Positions 1 to 8,369 of a stretch of 45,226 nt of DNA are shown here, one piece after another. The stretch's first letter is position 1, and the number at the start of each line of letters is the position of its first letter. Made by a program: the position numbers and the translations under genes. Source of the stretch: a virus; the IMG/VR virus record IMGVR_UViG_3300046538_000092, positions 1 through 45,226 of that record, one strand, 5' to 3'. The notes beneath the pieces are model-generated. The model worked only from the letters and a program-made list of their open reading frames with translations, was not told the DNA's origin and ran no database searches.

Positions 1-5
1 CATGT

Positions 6-39
6 GTTCCATAACTATTCTGGAACCGTTCCATAACTA
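6..39. repeat. Operator-like repeats at left edge
   Basis: GTTCCATAACTA occurs at 6-17 and again at 28-39. The central part, TGGAACCGTTCCA at 21-33, is a perfect palindrome around one base. The three half-sites (6-11, 21-26, 28-33) look like a small repressor-binding array upstream of the gene at 132. No regulator can be assigned, and the array may continue left of the window. Confidence 0.35.
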
Positions 40-131
40 AGCTCGTTTTGCCCCTCTCCGGCGTCCTGCCGATCGTTAAATATCCTTCATGTAACATGAT
101 GCTACGCTGACCTTTTAACCGAGGATTTGCG

Positions 132-341
132 ATGCCGCATTCAGACCTGCTCCCCTCCCTGCTGTTCAAGATCAACGAAAATCAGCTCGCCCTGGAGGCC
201 GCCATCCTGGAGCTTTCCAACTGGGTCGAGCAGCAAGGCTCATCCGAAGTCGCTGACAACGTGCGCGGCGCACTGGACACCATCGACAGGAACGAGGAAT
301 TCATCAAGTTGACGCTCGCTGTCCTGATGACGCCTGAGTGA
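132..341 (+). CDS. Small orphan protein, paralogue of the 37390 gene
   Basis: This is a 69-residue, acidic, probably helical protein of unknown function. It starts at the ATG after GAGGA (spacing 8). It is clearly related to the protein at 37390-37626: both open with MPH, both have a leucine-rich N-terminus, then a W(V/I)(E/D)Q(Q/R)GS motif, then a segment ending in (N)xEFIxxxxxxLM. Both genes also carry GCTACGCT about 24 nt upstream of the ATG, which may be part of a shared promoter. It has no membrane segment or signal peptide. It is probably a monocistronic accessory gene of the phage. Confidence 0.65.
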   Translation: MPHSDLLPSLLFKINENQLALEAAILELSNWVEQQGSSEVADNVRGALDTIDRNEEFIKLTLAVLMTPE

Positions 342-484
342 TCCGAATCGCACAACCTCGACGGAATCCGCCATCGAGGCACTTTTTTGGATGCAGCAAG
401 CTCTAAGCACTGCGTTCGTCGTTATATGACCGCCAAAGATGACATTTTTACTACAATCCAATGACATGTCTCGCGGATCAGAAG

Positions 485-847
485 ATGAAAGTCAGAGCTA
501 CAGTTATTTGCGAGAAAAACAGGCATATCCTGCTCGTTCGAAAACCGAAATCTAAATGGGCCTTGCCTGGTGGCAAGGTCGAAACTGGCGAAGCCATAGC
601 CGAAGCTGCTATTCGAGAACTCCATGAAGAAACGGGGTTGAACGTTGATCAGCTTCTGTACATTTTTGAGCTTGAGGCAGGCAACACCCGCCACCATGTT
701 TTTGAAGCCTTCGTCCTAGCCACGGAAAGCGCAACGCCTCAAAACGAGATCTCCGAGTGTATTTGGTATTCGCTCAGCACGATCTCTGACCTGGATACAA
801 GCGATGCGACGAAGGCAATTGTCAGATCCTTTTTGCGCCGTCTTTGA
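485..847 (+). CDS. Nudix hydrolase
   Basis: A 120-residue protein with one Nudix domain. The signature GX5EX7REUXEEXGU is intact at about residues 30-52 (GGKVETGE, then RELHEETGL), so the Mg-binding glutamates are present. Nudix enzymes cleave nucleoside diphosphates linked to another group; the substrate here (dNTP sanitation, nucleotide sugar or other) cannot be read from the sequence. The ATG at 485 is preferred because the fold normally begins a few residues before the first strand; an in-frame ATG at 461 is possible, and neither has a strong ribosome site. It faces the lysis genes convergently and may be phage cargo or flanking host DNA. Confidence 0.85.
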   Translation: MKVRATVICEKNRHILLVRKPKSKWALPGGKVETGEAIAEAAIRELHEETGLNVDQLLYIFELEAGNTRHHVFEAFVLATESATPQNEISECIWYSLSTISDLDTSDATKAIVRSFLRRL

Positions 848-933
848 ATCCAGTGGCCTTCTGGTTTGTGCACAAAGGTAATCGCCGCTCCGCATCAGTC
901 TGGCTGTCCCCATGAGGTTGCGGTCATTCGAGA

Positions 934-1455
934 TCAGCGCGTTACCTCCCGCACGTACGCCTGGCACGCCGCCAAAGCAATCAGCCCCTGGTCGCCGGCG
1001 TCGGTGATTCTGATAATTCGTTGAGCATGCGCTGGGTCAAGTCGGGCGCGCGTTCCTCCATGAACCACGCCGACGGCTTCGGCACCGGCTGGCACTGAAC
1101 AGCCACCGGCTGAATCCGTGGCGTCGAGTAGGACTGACAGCCGTAGATCAGCAGTGGCAAGGCGATCACGCAGGCGAGCCTGATTGGTTTGAGCATCGCT
1201 CAGTTCCTTGTAGTGGGTTTGGTCGCTGGCTGATAGACGCTGCTCCAGCGCTAGGCGCTTGGCCTGATCGGCGCGGATCTGGGCGGCGGCAGCATTGCTG
1301 ATGCCGGCCAGATCGGACTGGTGCAGTCGGGCCTGCTCGGCAAGCTGCTTGCCGTAACGCCAGTCCTGCACTTTCCATGCGGAAAAACAAGCAATCGCCA
1401 TCAGGAGCGCCACAAACGCCACCGTGCCGCCGATCCGCCACGACAGCGGAATCAC
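934..1455 (-). CDS. Rz: Rz-like i-spanin (distal copy)
   Basis: The 173-residue product is read from a GTG at 1455 that overlaps the endolysin stop (GTGA), so the two are translationally coupled. It has an N-terminal membrane anchor (about residues 6-22) followed by a long alanine, glutamine and arginine rich periplasmic helix, the layout of lambda Rz. I-spanins span the periplasm with the o-spanin Rz1 and fuse the inner and outer membranes in the last step of lysis. A complete Rz1 frame is nested inside this gene. A longer frame upstream of the GTG only shadows the endolysin. A second Rz lies at 26749-27126. Confidence 0.8.
   Translation of the reverse strand: MIPLSWRIGGTVAFVALLMAIACFSAWKVQDWRYGKQLAEQARLHQSDLAGISNAAAAQIRADQAKRLALEQRLSASDQTHYKELSDAQTNQARLRDRLATADLRLSVLLDATDSAGGCSVPAGAEAVGVVHGGTRARLDPAHAQRIIRITDAGDQGLIALAACQAYVREVTR
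981..1196 (-). CDS. Rz1: Rz1-like o-spanin lipoprotein nested in Rz
   Basis: A 71-residue frame lies wholly inside the Rz gene in another reading frame. It begins with a lipoprotein signal (KPIR, hydrophobic stretch, then LLIYGC) with the lipidated cysteine at residue 20. The mature part is short and proline containing (PVPKPSAW). This is the classic embedded Rz1, an outer-membrane lipoprotein that binds the Rz C-terminus across the periplasm. The pairing is strong evidence that both frames are real, although the internal start has no obvious strong ribosome site. Confidence 0.78.
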   Translation of the reverse strand: MLKPIRLACVIALPLLIYGCQSYSTPRIQPVAVQCQPVPKPSAWFMEERAPDLTQRMLNELSESPTPATRG

Positions 1456-1985
1456 GCCAGCACCGCCAACGCCTTTGCCCACAACTTCAGCCGCTCCGCC
1501 TGGCCATTGAGCCCTCCGTTGATCCGACGGGTGATGGTTTCGAACTTGTCGGCATCGGCCAGGGTGTTCAGCCCCTTGGTCGCCCAGAACCATGCAGCCG
1601 ACAAACAGGCGTACTGCGGCTGCTCCAGCAGTTCCGGTTGGCTGATCAAGTCCAGAGCGAGTGCTTCGCCGCACGTCGCGTAGTTGGCTCGACCGGTGAT
1701 CTGGATCAGTCCACGCCCGCGGTACTTGAAGCCGTCGCCCGTCACGGTGTTGCCCAGGTCAGCACGGTCTTCGTATTTGATCTGCGCCGGGGTCGGCCCC
1801 CACAGCTCTTTGACGTAAACCAGCTGGCCGGACTCATGGCCGATCTGGGCAATGAACGCAGCAACGCGTTTGGCCCCGACAATCTGGCACCGCTGCATGG
1901 CGGTGTTCAGAACAGGTACAAAAACGCCGGCTTGTTTGCCGGCGCTCGGAAGGATCTGCAGCAGTTGCTGCGTGGTAATCGGCAT
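1452..1985 (-). CDS. Endolysin, chitinase-like GH19 family
   Basis: A 177-residue muralytic enzyme. Recognisable GH19 features are AFIAQIGHESGQ (catalytic Glu near residue 51), a second Glu near 60, and YRGRGLIQITGRANY at residues 88-102. It cleaves peptidoglycan glycan strands at lysis. It has no signal peptide or membrane segment, so export needs a holin. The ATG at 1985 follows CTGGAGAAAAGTG; the longer frame to 2078 has no ribosome site and runs through a terminator. It is followed at once by Rz, but the holin is about 25 kb away at 27123-27437. Confidence 0.9.
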   Translation of the reverse strand: MPITTQQLLQILPSAGKQAGVFVPVLNTAMQRCQIVGAKRVAAFIAQIGHESGQLVYVKELWGPTPAQIKYEDRADLGNTVTGDGFKYRGRGLIQITGRANYATCGEALALDLISQPELLEQPQYACLSAAWFWATKGLNTLADADKFETITRRINGGLNGQAERLKLWAKALAVLA

Positions 1986-2002
1986 CACTTTTCTCCAGGC
2001 AA

Positions 2003-2024
2003 TAAAAAACCCGCTCAAGGCGGG
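2003..2024 (-). terminator. Intrinsic terminator just upstream of endolysin
   Basis: On the minus strand a CCCGC/GCGGG hairpin (2010-2024) is followed by a T tract (2003-2009). The endolysin ribosome site begins only a few bases beyond the T tract, so endolysin expression needs read-through or a promoter hidden in the hairpin region. Confidence 0.75.
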
Positions 2025-2045
2025 GGATCTCGGACAATGCTCATT

Positions 2046-2054
2046 TGCTAAAAT
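2046..2054 (+). promoter_or_regulatory. Possible extended -10 promoter for small lipoprotein
   Basis: TGCTAAAAT is an extended -10 (TGn plus TAAAAT) on the plus strand, about 70 nt before the small lipoprotein at 2126. No good -35 is present. This is consistent with an independently transcribed accessory gene. Confidence 0.35.
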
Positions 2055-2125
2055 TGAATTAGACGTGCACTCAGGCACTGGACCTGATCTCTGCTAATGC
2101 GCGCCCTTCTTGGCAGGAGCAGATC

Positions 2126-2284
2126 ATGAAAAGTGCAACATTTACGGGCATCTTGATAGCGCTGATCCTTTTAGGGTGCGTCGTAGCCGTCCCCCAAAAA
2201 TCCGAAGGACAGAAAGATAGCAATTCTATTTCTTGTACCGTACCTCCGGTGAATCAACCGGGTTGCTTAAGGCGTTTTCCATGA
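2126..2284 (+). CDS. Small lipoprotein, 52 residues
   Basis: The frame starts at an ATG after GGCAGGAG (spacing 8). It encodes a lipoprotein signal: MKSAT, a hydrophobic stretch, then LILLGC with the lipidated cysteine at residue 18. The short mature part has two further cysteines (SCTVPP and PGC), which may form a disulphide. It is on the opposite strand to the tail and lysis genes around it, with a possible promoter of its own. By type and place it may be a lysogenic-conversion or superinfection-exclusion lipoprotein, but this is inference; no family is recognised. Confidence 0.55.
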   Translation: MKSATFTGILIALILLGCVVAVPQKSEGQKDSNSISCTVPPVNQPGCLRRFP

Positions 2285-2349
2285 CCTTTGAAGTGATGCG
2301 ACCTAAAGTCCATTGTTGGAAGCCAGTCAGTCCAACTGAGTGGTAAAGA

Positions 2350-2390
2350 ACACTTTTCTCCAGGCAAAAATAAACCCGCACTTGGCGGGC
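2350..2390 (-). terminator. Terminator after tail genes, with orphan ribosome site
   Basis: On the minus strand a CCCGC/GCGGG hairpin (2375-2389) and a broken T tract are followed by CCTGGAGAAAAGTG, nearly the same block that precedes the endolysin (1986-2012) and gene I (7921-7946). Here no real reading frame follows: GTG is reached but a stop comes after eight codons. It looks like the leader of a lost gene. It also ends transcription of the fibre-assembly gene. Confidence 0.65.
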
Positions 2391-2409
2391 ATCAGAGTTG
2401 CTGTCTCGG

Positions 2410-2871
2410 TTACGGGGAGGTCGGCCACATCAGCACTGGCATGCTGCACTCAGGGAAGCCGTCCGCTGTTGGTAGATCGCGAAGCGCTTGGCGGTAAGCC
2501 AGCACGGCACTCAGATTGGTTGGTGTAAGTGATGGAGTGACGCCCATCAGCAGTTCGTCGTTATGCCGCGTCATCATCCAATCAGACATGTACAGAAGCT
2601 GGGTGCGCTGCATCCTGGCAAGCTCGGATGGCGTATATGCGGGCGGTTGTTCCGACTCGGGTTCCGGCTCGGGCGCTGGTCGCTCGCTCAACAGCCATTC
2701 TTGCGCGGCTTCGTCAAACTTGCAGATTGTGACAGCCGCGTCGAACGCTGGCGGTTCGATGGCAGTAGCGTTGCCCGGAATAAGGTACACACCAGGCTCT
2801 AGTGGCGACTCGTAAGCGTCCGCGTAACCGGCGAATTCAAACGTATCCGGGTAATAACTGAAAACAATCAT
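2410..2871 (-). CDS. Tail fibre assembly protein / tail chaperone-like
   Basis: This 153-residue protein lies directly after the tail fibre gene (10-nt gap), the usual place of a fibre assembly chaperone. The N-terminal half is a small beta-rich domain (YYPDTFEF to FDEAAQEWLLSE), then a proline and glutamate linker, then a helical C-terminal segment with the LSAVLAYRQALRDLP pattern seen in many Tfa- or XkdW-like phage proteins. Its likely role is folding or attachment of the fibre. The assignment rests on position and the C-terminal motif. Confidence 0.65.
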   Translation of the reverse strand: MIVFSYYPDTFEFAGYADAYESPLEPGVYLIPGNATAIEPPAFDAAVTICKFDEAAQEWLLSERPAPEPEPESEQPPAYTPSELARMQRTQLLYMSDWMMTRHNDELLMGVTPSLTPTNLSAVLAYRQALRDLPTADGFPECSMPVLMWPTSP

Positions 2872-2881
2872 GTGTCGCTCC

Positions 2882-4081
2882 TTAGTATTTAATGCACGCC
2901 AAAAGTGCAGTGCTCTTCACTCGAGTCTCTGAACCACTACCCGATGAGCCTGTGTTACCTGCAGACCAGTTCGCAAGTGTGGTGCTGCCGCCACTGGCTG
3001 CCGTCGTGAAGAATGACCCAGCGCCGGGAAGTGAGTGGTTGTGCGACGGGTATGCATCGGCCTGATAGCTACCAAACACCCGCCCGGTATCAACGTTCGC
3101 ACCATTATCCCAACCGCGTGCCACCCTGGCGCGCATTTCTGGAACGTTGAACGTGGTCGAGCCATCACCCACACCAAATGGGCAGATAACAACGGTTGTT
3201 GTAGAGGTGGCCGTGGCGTTTGCAGACAGTGTGATGGTGCTGCCACCAACGGCAGTGATAGTTGCGGCTGCGGGAATACCGGGTCCGCTAATCGGCATGC
3301 CGACCCACATGGCTTGCGGGCTGGCCACGCTTAAAATGCTGTTACTGCCCGATGTAACCGTGCCGGTTGGCTGCGCTGTGATGGCGTTGAACAGGGTTGC
3401 GAACGTCACCCGCGACACTGCTGCGCCGTTGGCCGCCAAGAAGCCAGCTGGTGGAGACATTATTGCAAACCACTCGACCTTTCCAGGCTGACTAAGCAAC
3501 GTCGTCGATTGACCGAGCGTCAGCGCGTGCTGGCTTTGGGTGGCGTTGGCCACTTGCACGGCGGCCCCGGAACAGAACAGTAAGATGTAAGAGCCGCCGC
3601 CAACGGAGCTATTCCACTGAGCCCATGCCTCGCCGTTAGCAACAATTTCGCCCCCCTGAAGAGCGGAGTGAGCTCCCCCGACGAGCGCTACGACACCAAG
3701 GCCATCATTGATTGTGCAGGACCCAGTATTAGCGTTGGTCGCCTTGAAGCGGATCGTAACGCTTTCGCTACGGGCAGTAATGGCAGGCGTAAAGTTGCAC
3801 ACATAAGCATTGGCCGCTCCGGTATCGACGGCAAAACTGCTCGCACTTACGGCATCCCGCAGTGTGGAGTCCAGCGCCCCCATATCCAGCCAGGCTGTGT
3901 TCGCGCTGTTGCGCTTTTTCAGGCGATTCGTGCCAGTGTCAGCCCAGATCTGGCATGGGAGTGTCGTGCCTGGCGCTCCCGCTCCGCTGCTTTGCGAGGC
4001 GAGCGCCTGCAGAGCAGCATTCATATCGGTTCGGAACGTTAGGCCAGGCCCATTGCCAACGTCCATATCATGCTGCGACAT
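2882..4081 (-). CDS. Tail fibre protein with collar domain
   Basis: The product has 399 residues. The N-terminal region should attach to the tail tip. The C-terminal half contains a phage tail-collar / microcystin-dependent type domain: VEWFAIMSPPAGFLAANGAAVS, interrupted by a glycine, serine and threonine rich insertion, then FGVGDGSTTFNVPEMRARVARGWD and a HNHSLPG receptor-binding type tip. It probably recognises the host surface. It starts 4 nt after the J gene stop, and the fibre assembly gene follows. The final glycine and serine rich part is the expected variable region. Confidence 0.8.
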   Translation of the reverse strand: MSQHDMDVGNGPGLTFRTDMNAALQALASQSSGAGAPGTTLPCQIWADTGTNRLKKRNSANTAWLDMGALDSTLRDAVSASSFAVDTGAANAYVCNFTPAITARSESVTIRFKATNANTGSCTINDGLGVVALVGGAHSALQGGEIVANGEAWAQWNSSVGGGSYILLFCSGAAVQVANATQSQHALTLGQSTTLLSQPGKVEWFAIMSPPAGFLAANGAAVSRVTFATLFNAITAQPTGTVTSGSNSILSVASPQAMWVGMPISGPGIPAAATITAVGGSTITLSANATATSTTTVVICPFGVGDGSTTFNVPEMRARVARGWDNGANVDTGRVFGSYQADAYPSHNHSLPGAGSFFTTAASGGSTTLANWSAGNTGSSGSGSETRVKSTALLACIKY

Positions 4082-4084
4082 AGG

Positions 4085-7000
4085 TCAGTATCCCTTTGAG
4101 ATGTAGTCGATAGAGCGGCCCGCCTGGGCGACTCCGCCGGAATTGCGGATGAAGACGGTGAAGCCGGTAGCCGTCTTTGCCGAGACGTCCAGGTAGTCGC
4201 CAGGGGAAAGCCCTTGCGCGGTAAGGCTGACAGCAGGGGCTGCGTTGAACGGCGGCGAATAGCTGATAACCAGCCCGCCCACAGGGACTGGAAGGTCATT
4301 TCCGCTATCAATGCGATCGGGCATGTCGATCACCACCTCAAGCTTGGAAACGTCGATCCAGTGCGAAGTCAGCTGGACAGATCCACGCAACTGGAAGTCG
4401 AACAGTCGCGCGCGATAGTCACCGACGACAAACGGCTTCCACGCCGACCAGACTGGTGGACCTGTGACATCCGAGGTTCGCACCCAGAGCGACAGCGAGG
4501 CGCCGCTAGGCGGATCACCATCAATGCCGAGCAGTACATCGAAGTCCACCACGGAGTCGATGTAGGTACCGTCGTCATACAGCGCGGCCTCTACATCAGC
4601 GGTCAGTCGGCAGTCATAGACGTAGCCGAGGTCCGCCGGCGCAGCGAAGCTGTACGTCGCCGACAGCAACGAGCCGCCGTACTTATCAATTTCGCCGAGC
4701 AGCGCATCGATATCCGCCACATCATCCACGAGCCCAGCACCCGACAGCTTCAGGACCCCCTCTGCAGCGGCTGCATTGACAGCCGCCCCGGTGAAGGCAG
4801 GCGACTCGGTAATGGTCAGTACCACGTTGGACGGCAGAGTTGCCTGCGCATCTGACCAGACTTCGGTGATAGGTCCGCCGACTCCCGAGGAGTCGACCGC
4901 ACGCGCCAGGTACTTGCCCGGCAGCAACGCCACCACGGACGATGTCGAGCGCCCCGCTACCTCGATCAGCGGCAACGCGGCGTCCCAAGTGGCAGAGGTA
5001 TTGCGTGCATGACGAATGGCGATACTGCCGCCAAGCTTCACGTCCAGCTCTGGAACGGGGTCCCACGCCAGCGTTGCCACGCTGTTGATGACGTCCAGCC
5101 GCAGGCCGACTAGCGCCGTCGGTGGCGCCAGCAACGCCTGAGCGGTATAGGTCTGGATCGATGCCTCGCCGGAGAGGCCGAGCACGGACTTTGGCGTAAC
5201 ACGGACGGACCACAGGCCCGAGGATGCAGAATCGAAGTCGATGCTGGGCGTCGACACTTCACCGACATATTCCCAGTTCCCCCCGGGCCTCATGACCTCC
5301 ACCTGATAGCGCATCGCCCGCGCCGGCTGGGTCCAGCTGACCGACAGTCGCGCGGCGGCCAGACCGGTACCGGTGTCATACAGCGACTCCAGGAACGTCA
5401 GCTGCCCGACTGCATCCGGCTTAGCCAGGTTGACGATGCTGGTCGGGTTGTCGACGTCCGGTGTGCCGTACTCGACTTGGTTGAACTTGTCCCGGTCATA
5501 CGCTACGGCGCTGATCGCATAGGTGCCGTCATCGCCTTCGCTGATACCGATAACGCGAAACTTCTGCGTATCCAGTGCAGCTGTTGAGAACACCCATGGC
5601 GCCGTAGCCAGCGGTGCTGTCGCAAGCGGTGGGGATACCGTGATCGATGTCGCGCCGGCTCCTACAGTAACGGCGGCACTCGCATAGCTGCCATCAGCCA
5701 TAACCACACCGACCACGCCCGCACCAGCAAGGCCGATCGGAGCATCCAGCAGCAAGGTAGATGCTGTACTACCAGCCAGAAGCCGGCCGCCATTGCGCGC
5801 ACCGGCGCGGTTTGCGTCGGCGATGTCGATGATATCGCCAGGGACTGGAAGAGCGCCGGCAGCGCCGACAGCAAAGGTTACCGCCTCGCTTTCGGCGTAT
5901 AGCAGCCAGCGGCCCAGGCGCCGAGCCTGCCCGCGCGACGTGCAGCCTACAGCCACAACATCGCTCTGCTGGATCCGATTCCACTTGGCAATCAATTCTG
6001 GGCGCTCGACGATCTCGACCGATTGTTTGTATTGCTGAAGCGGATCATTCCAAGTAACAGCTGCAACGTTGTAGCGCTGATCCGAGGCGACAGACTGGTA
6101 GCTGAATTCACCCCCGACCACATCCGAATTGGTGAACGGAAGTCGGCTGGATCGCGGAGCATCCTGTACAGCAGTCAGGGTGCCGCCAGCCCAGAAGCAA
6201 ATCGCCCTGAACACCGACACCATGTCGTTTACGAGCTTCCAGGCGTCCTGTTGCGTGGTCAGCGCCAGGTTGCAAGTGAACCGCGGCTCCATGCCGCCGT
6301 AGCCGTTCGGGACCATCACGTCGCAATACTGCGCAATGCTGTACAGCGCGTACTTTTCAATCAGCGTTGAGTCGAGCAAGCCACCCAATCCATAACGCGT
6401 ATTGGTCAGCATGTCGTACCAGATCCAGGCTGGATTATCCGTCCAGGCGCGGACAAATGAACCGCTCCAAGATCCGGTGTAGGCGCGAGTGACTGGGTTG
6501 TAGTTGCTCGGTATCCTGACCTTCAATCCCTTGACCAAGAAGGCCATGCGCGGAATGCTGGCGAACTGCTGCGCATCAATGCTGACACCGCACAGCGCAG
6601 TATTTGGATAGCGCAGCTTTTCATCCCATATGAGCGTAAACGAATCGAAAAACGTTCGGTTCTGGATCGCAGAGCTGGTCGAATCGCCCCCCATTCGGGT
6701 TGCCCGGATATAACGCGGCAGGCCGCCAGATACCGGCAAACGCAGATAGTACGAAAACTGCGTGCGGCTCATAGTTTTGCCATTGATCAAAATGTCTTCG
6801 CACAGCTGATACCACGCGCCGCTGCCAAGCTTGGCCTCCAGGCGAAAAATCGCCGAAGAGCCGCCTGTGTCGCCGTTTTGCGTATTCTGCGAGGACAGTT
6901 GCGGAACGCCGATAGTCACGCGGACTGCATCTGCATCGGTGTCGGTGATGGCGCGCTCGATGGGAACCCATCCTCTCAGCTCGACGCCAACCGACTGCTC

Positions 7001-7300
7001 GGCCTCAAGTCCGGTGATCGGCATATAGCTCTGCCACTGGGTGCCGGTGCGCGTATCGATGCTGACGCTGGAAAAGTTGTAGCTGCCGTCGGGGTTCTGC
7101 AGCGGCACATCGTCGAAGAAGATGCCCTGATCCCCACCGACGATGCCTTCTATCTCGCCCTCGCAGATTGCATGCAGTACCCGCACATGCTGACGCGAAC
7201 GTAGGCTGTCGGGCGCTTCTACGGCGGCGCGTGCTGAACCGCTACCACTTCCGCCGCCCTTACCACCACCGCCCTTGCGGCCAACAATGACTTCGCTCAT
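4085..7300 (-). CDS. J: Host-specificity protein J (tail tip)
   Basis: A 1071-residue protein of the lambda gpJ family. It has a glycine-rich N-terminus (residues 9-22), then the conserved tip region beginning HVRVLHAICEGEIEG and including TGTQWQ and later DNPAWIWYDMLTNTRYGLG. Fibronectin-type and carbohydrate-like beta domains follow from about residue 620. It forms the central tail tip, plugs the tube and contacts the receptor. The ATG at 7300 overlaps the gene I stop by 4 nt. It is nearly full lambda length (1132 residues). Confidence 0.9.
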   Translation of the reverse strand: MSEVIVGRKGGGGKGGGSGSGSARAAVEAPDSLRSRQHVRVLHAICEGEIEGIVGGDQGIFFDDVPLQNPDGSYNFSSVSIDTRTGTQWQSYMPITGLEAEQSVGVELRGWVPIERAITDTDADAVRVTIGVPQLSSQNTQNGDTGGSSAIFRLEAKLGSGAWYQLCEDILINGKTMSRTQFSYYLRLPVSGGLPRYIRATRMGGDSTSSAIQNRTFFDSFTLIWDEKLRYPNTALCGVSIDAQQFASIPRMAFLVKGLKVRIPSNYNPVTRAYTGSWSGSFVRAWTDNPAWIWYDMLTNTRYGLGGLLDSTLIEKYALYSIAQYCDVMVPNGYGGMEPRFTCNLALTTQQDAWKLVNDMVSVFRAICFWAGGTLTAVQDAPRSSRLPFTNSDVVGGEFSYQSVASDQRYNVAAVTWNDPLQQYKQSVEIVERPELIAKWNRIQQSDVVAVGCTSRGQARRLGRWLLYAESEAVTFAVGAAGALPVPGDIIDIADANRAGARNGGRLLAGSTASTLLLDAPIGLAGAGVVGVVMADGSYASAAVTVGAGATSITVSPPLATAPLATAPWVFSTAALDTQKFRVIGISEGDDGTYAISAVAYDRDKFNQVEYGTPDVDNPTSIVNLAKPDAVGQLTFLESLYDTGTGLAAARLSVSWTQPARAMRYQVEVMRPGGNWEYVGEVSTPSIDFDSASSGLWSVRVTPKSVLGLSGEASIQTYTAQALLAPPTALVGLRLDVINSVATLAWDPVPELDVKLGGSIAIRHARNTSATWDAALPLIEVAGRSTSSVVALLPGKYLARAVDSSGVGGPITEVWSDAQATLPSNVVLTITESPAFTGAAVNAAAAEGVLKLSGAGLVDDVADIDALLGEIDKYGGSLLSATYSFAAPADLGYVYDCRLTADVEAALYDDGTYIDSVVDFDVLLGIDGDPPSGASLSLWVRTSDVTGPPVWSAWKPFVVGDYRARLFDFQLRGSVQLTSHWIDVSKLEVVIDMPDRIDSGNDLPVPVGGLVISYSPPFNAAPAVSLTAQGLSPGDYLDVSAKTATGFTVFIRNSGGVAQAGRSIDYISKGY

Positions 7301-7920
7301 GCGGGGATCGCCTCTGCCCAGGTGCCAATTGCAACAACGCTGGAGCCGACCAGCATCTTCCCGTAGATAACCGGCACCGGAAGGCCTTGCTGCGTCGAGT
7401 TGAAAGCGCCGTTGAACAGGTAACTTGGCTTGTTCTCGGTGCTGGCTTGTTCTTGCTGGCTGGCGGCCTTGGGCACTGGGGTGAGCATCTGAACGACGCC
7501 GCCGACCGCCATGCCAATACCCGTCGAAATTAACGCCGCACCAACTGGGGAGCCGGCCCCTTGGCTCATTACTGTCAGGACGACCCCCACCACAATAAGC
7601 ACGGCGCCAAGCACCGTCTGAAACAAGCCGCCGTTCTTGCTGCCTGTCAGTACCGGAACGATCCGAATCTCAGTCGTCCCGCTAAGGCGTAATTCCTGCT
7701 CTCCGACATTTTCCCTGTTGCGGAAAATGGCGAAGCGCAGACCACGGCGAGCCGACTCTCGAATGAAGTCCTCAAAGCCTGGGACCGTATGCTTAAGGGC
7801 GCTGAATGCCTCTGCAGCCGTACCGGTTTCGAGCAGGCGGAAACGCTCACGGCCGAAGGTCTGGGCCAGGCTGCCAGAGAACAAAATCCTGGTCATTTCC
7901 TTGTTATTGGCAGCGCTCAT
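7297..7920 (-). CDS. I: Tail assembly protein I
   Basis: This 207-residue protein is lambda gpI-like. An N-terminal ubiquitin-like domain (to about residue 90) is followed by a glycine and valine rich hydrophobic region (about 100-155) and a C-terminal segment ending LPVPVIYGKMLVGSSV. It is needed to build the tail tip. The chosen ATG at 7920 follows CCGGAGAAAAGT; the longer upstream frame crosses a terminator and the lipoprotein gene. It overlaps J by 4 nt. Order K, I, J matches lambda except for the lipoprotein gene placed between K and I. Confidence 0.85.
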   Translation of the reverse strand: MSAANNKEMTRILFSGSLAQTFGRERFRLLETGTAAEAFSALKHTVPGFEDFIRESARRGLRFAIFRNRENVGEQELRLSGTTEIRIVPVLTGSKNGGLFQTVLGAVLIVVGVVLTVMSQGAGSPVGAALISTGIGMAVGGVVQMLTPVPKAASQQEQASTENKPSYLFNGAFNSTQQGLPVPVIYGKMLVGSSVVAIGTWAEAIPA

Positions 7921-7935
7921 ACTTTTCTCCGGGCA

Positions 7936-7961
7936 ATAAAAAACCGCCCTTAGGCGGTTTT
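7936..7961 (-). terminator. Terminator between lipoprotein gene and gene I
   Basis: AAACCGCC/GGCGGTTT (7941-7960) forms a strong stem with T tracts on both strands; the minus-strand tract is the longer. It stands inside the tail operon, so late transcription must read through it. Confidence 0.75.
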
Positions 7962-7975
7962 GATGTTGTGGTGAC

Positions 7976-8311
7976 CTATATGCATGTCTTGGCGGCGTCC
8001 TTCCACCCGCTGGTCCCTGCCCAGTCCATGGGAAGGAATACGCGAACTGTAGATCCGGCGCCGCTTTGGTCAATGACGGCCAGCGCCACCGTTCCCGTGT
8101 ACATGGCCGAGGCAGCAATCTTGTAACCAGTTTCAGTCTCTATGGAGCTTGTCGATGCGTTGTATTCCTGCCACTTCGGCGCCAAGCATCGAGCCAGAGC
8201 CTGCGGCGCTTTCTGAGATGATCCTGAATAAACAGGCTCGTCCTCTTGGAGCCCCGCAGTGGTACAGCCGACAAGCGACATCATGAATAGTGCAGCAACG
8301 ACCATACGCAT
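7976..8311 (-). CDS. Lipoprotein inserted in the tail operon
   Basis: A 111-residue protein with a lipoprotein signal (MRMVVAALFMMSLVGC, cysteine at residue 16). The mature domain has two conserved-looking cysteines (ALARCLAP and the final KTCI) and a KIAASAMYTGTVALAVID core. The ribosome site is TTGGAGG. It lies between K and I where lambda has no gene, and has its own terminator downstream, so it looks like an added gene. Outer-membrane lipoproteins of phages can block receptors (superinfection exclusion); that role is only inferred from type and location. Confidence 0.75.
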   Translation of the reverse strand: MRMVVAALFMMSLVGCTTAGLQEDEPVYSGSSQKAPQALARCLAPKWQEYNASTSSIETETGYKIAASAMYTGTVALAVIDQSGAGSTVRVFLPMDWAGTSGWKDAAKTCI

Positions 8312-8369
8312 AGTGAGCCTCCAAGTATTTTGGCGACTCTAACAGGGAAGATGCGCACAAATACATGGC

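Noticed and set aside
1-131. Left attachment site of a prophage
   Set aside because: Repeats are present but look like operators; no integrase, tRNA end or matching copy elsewhere in the window.
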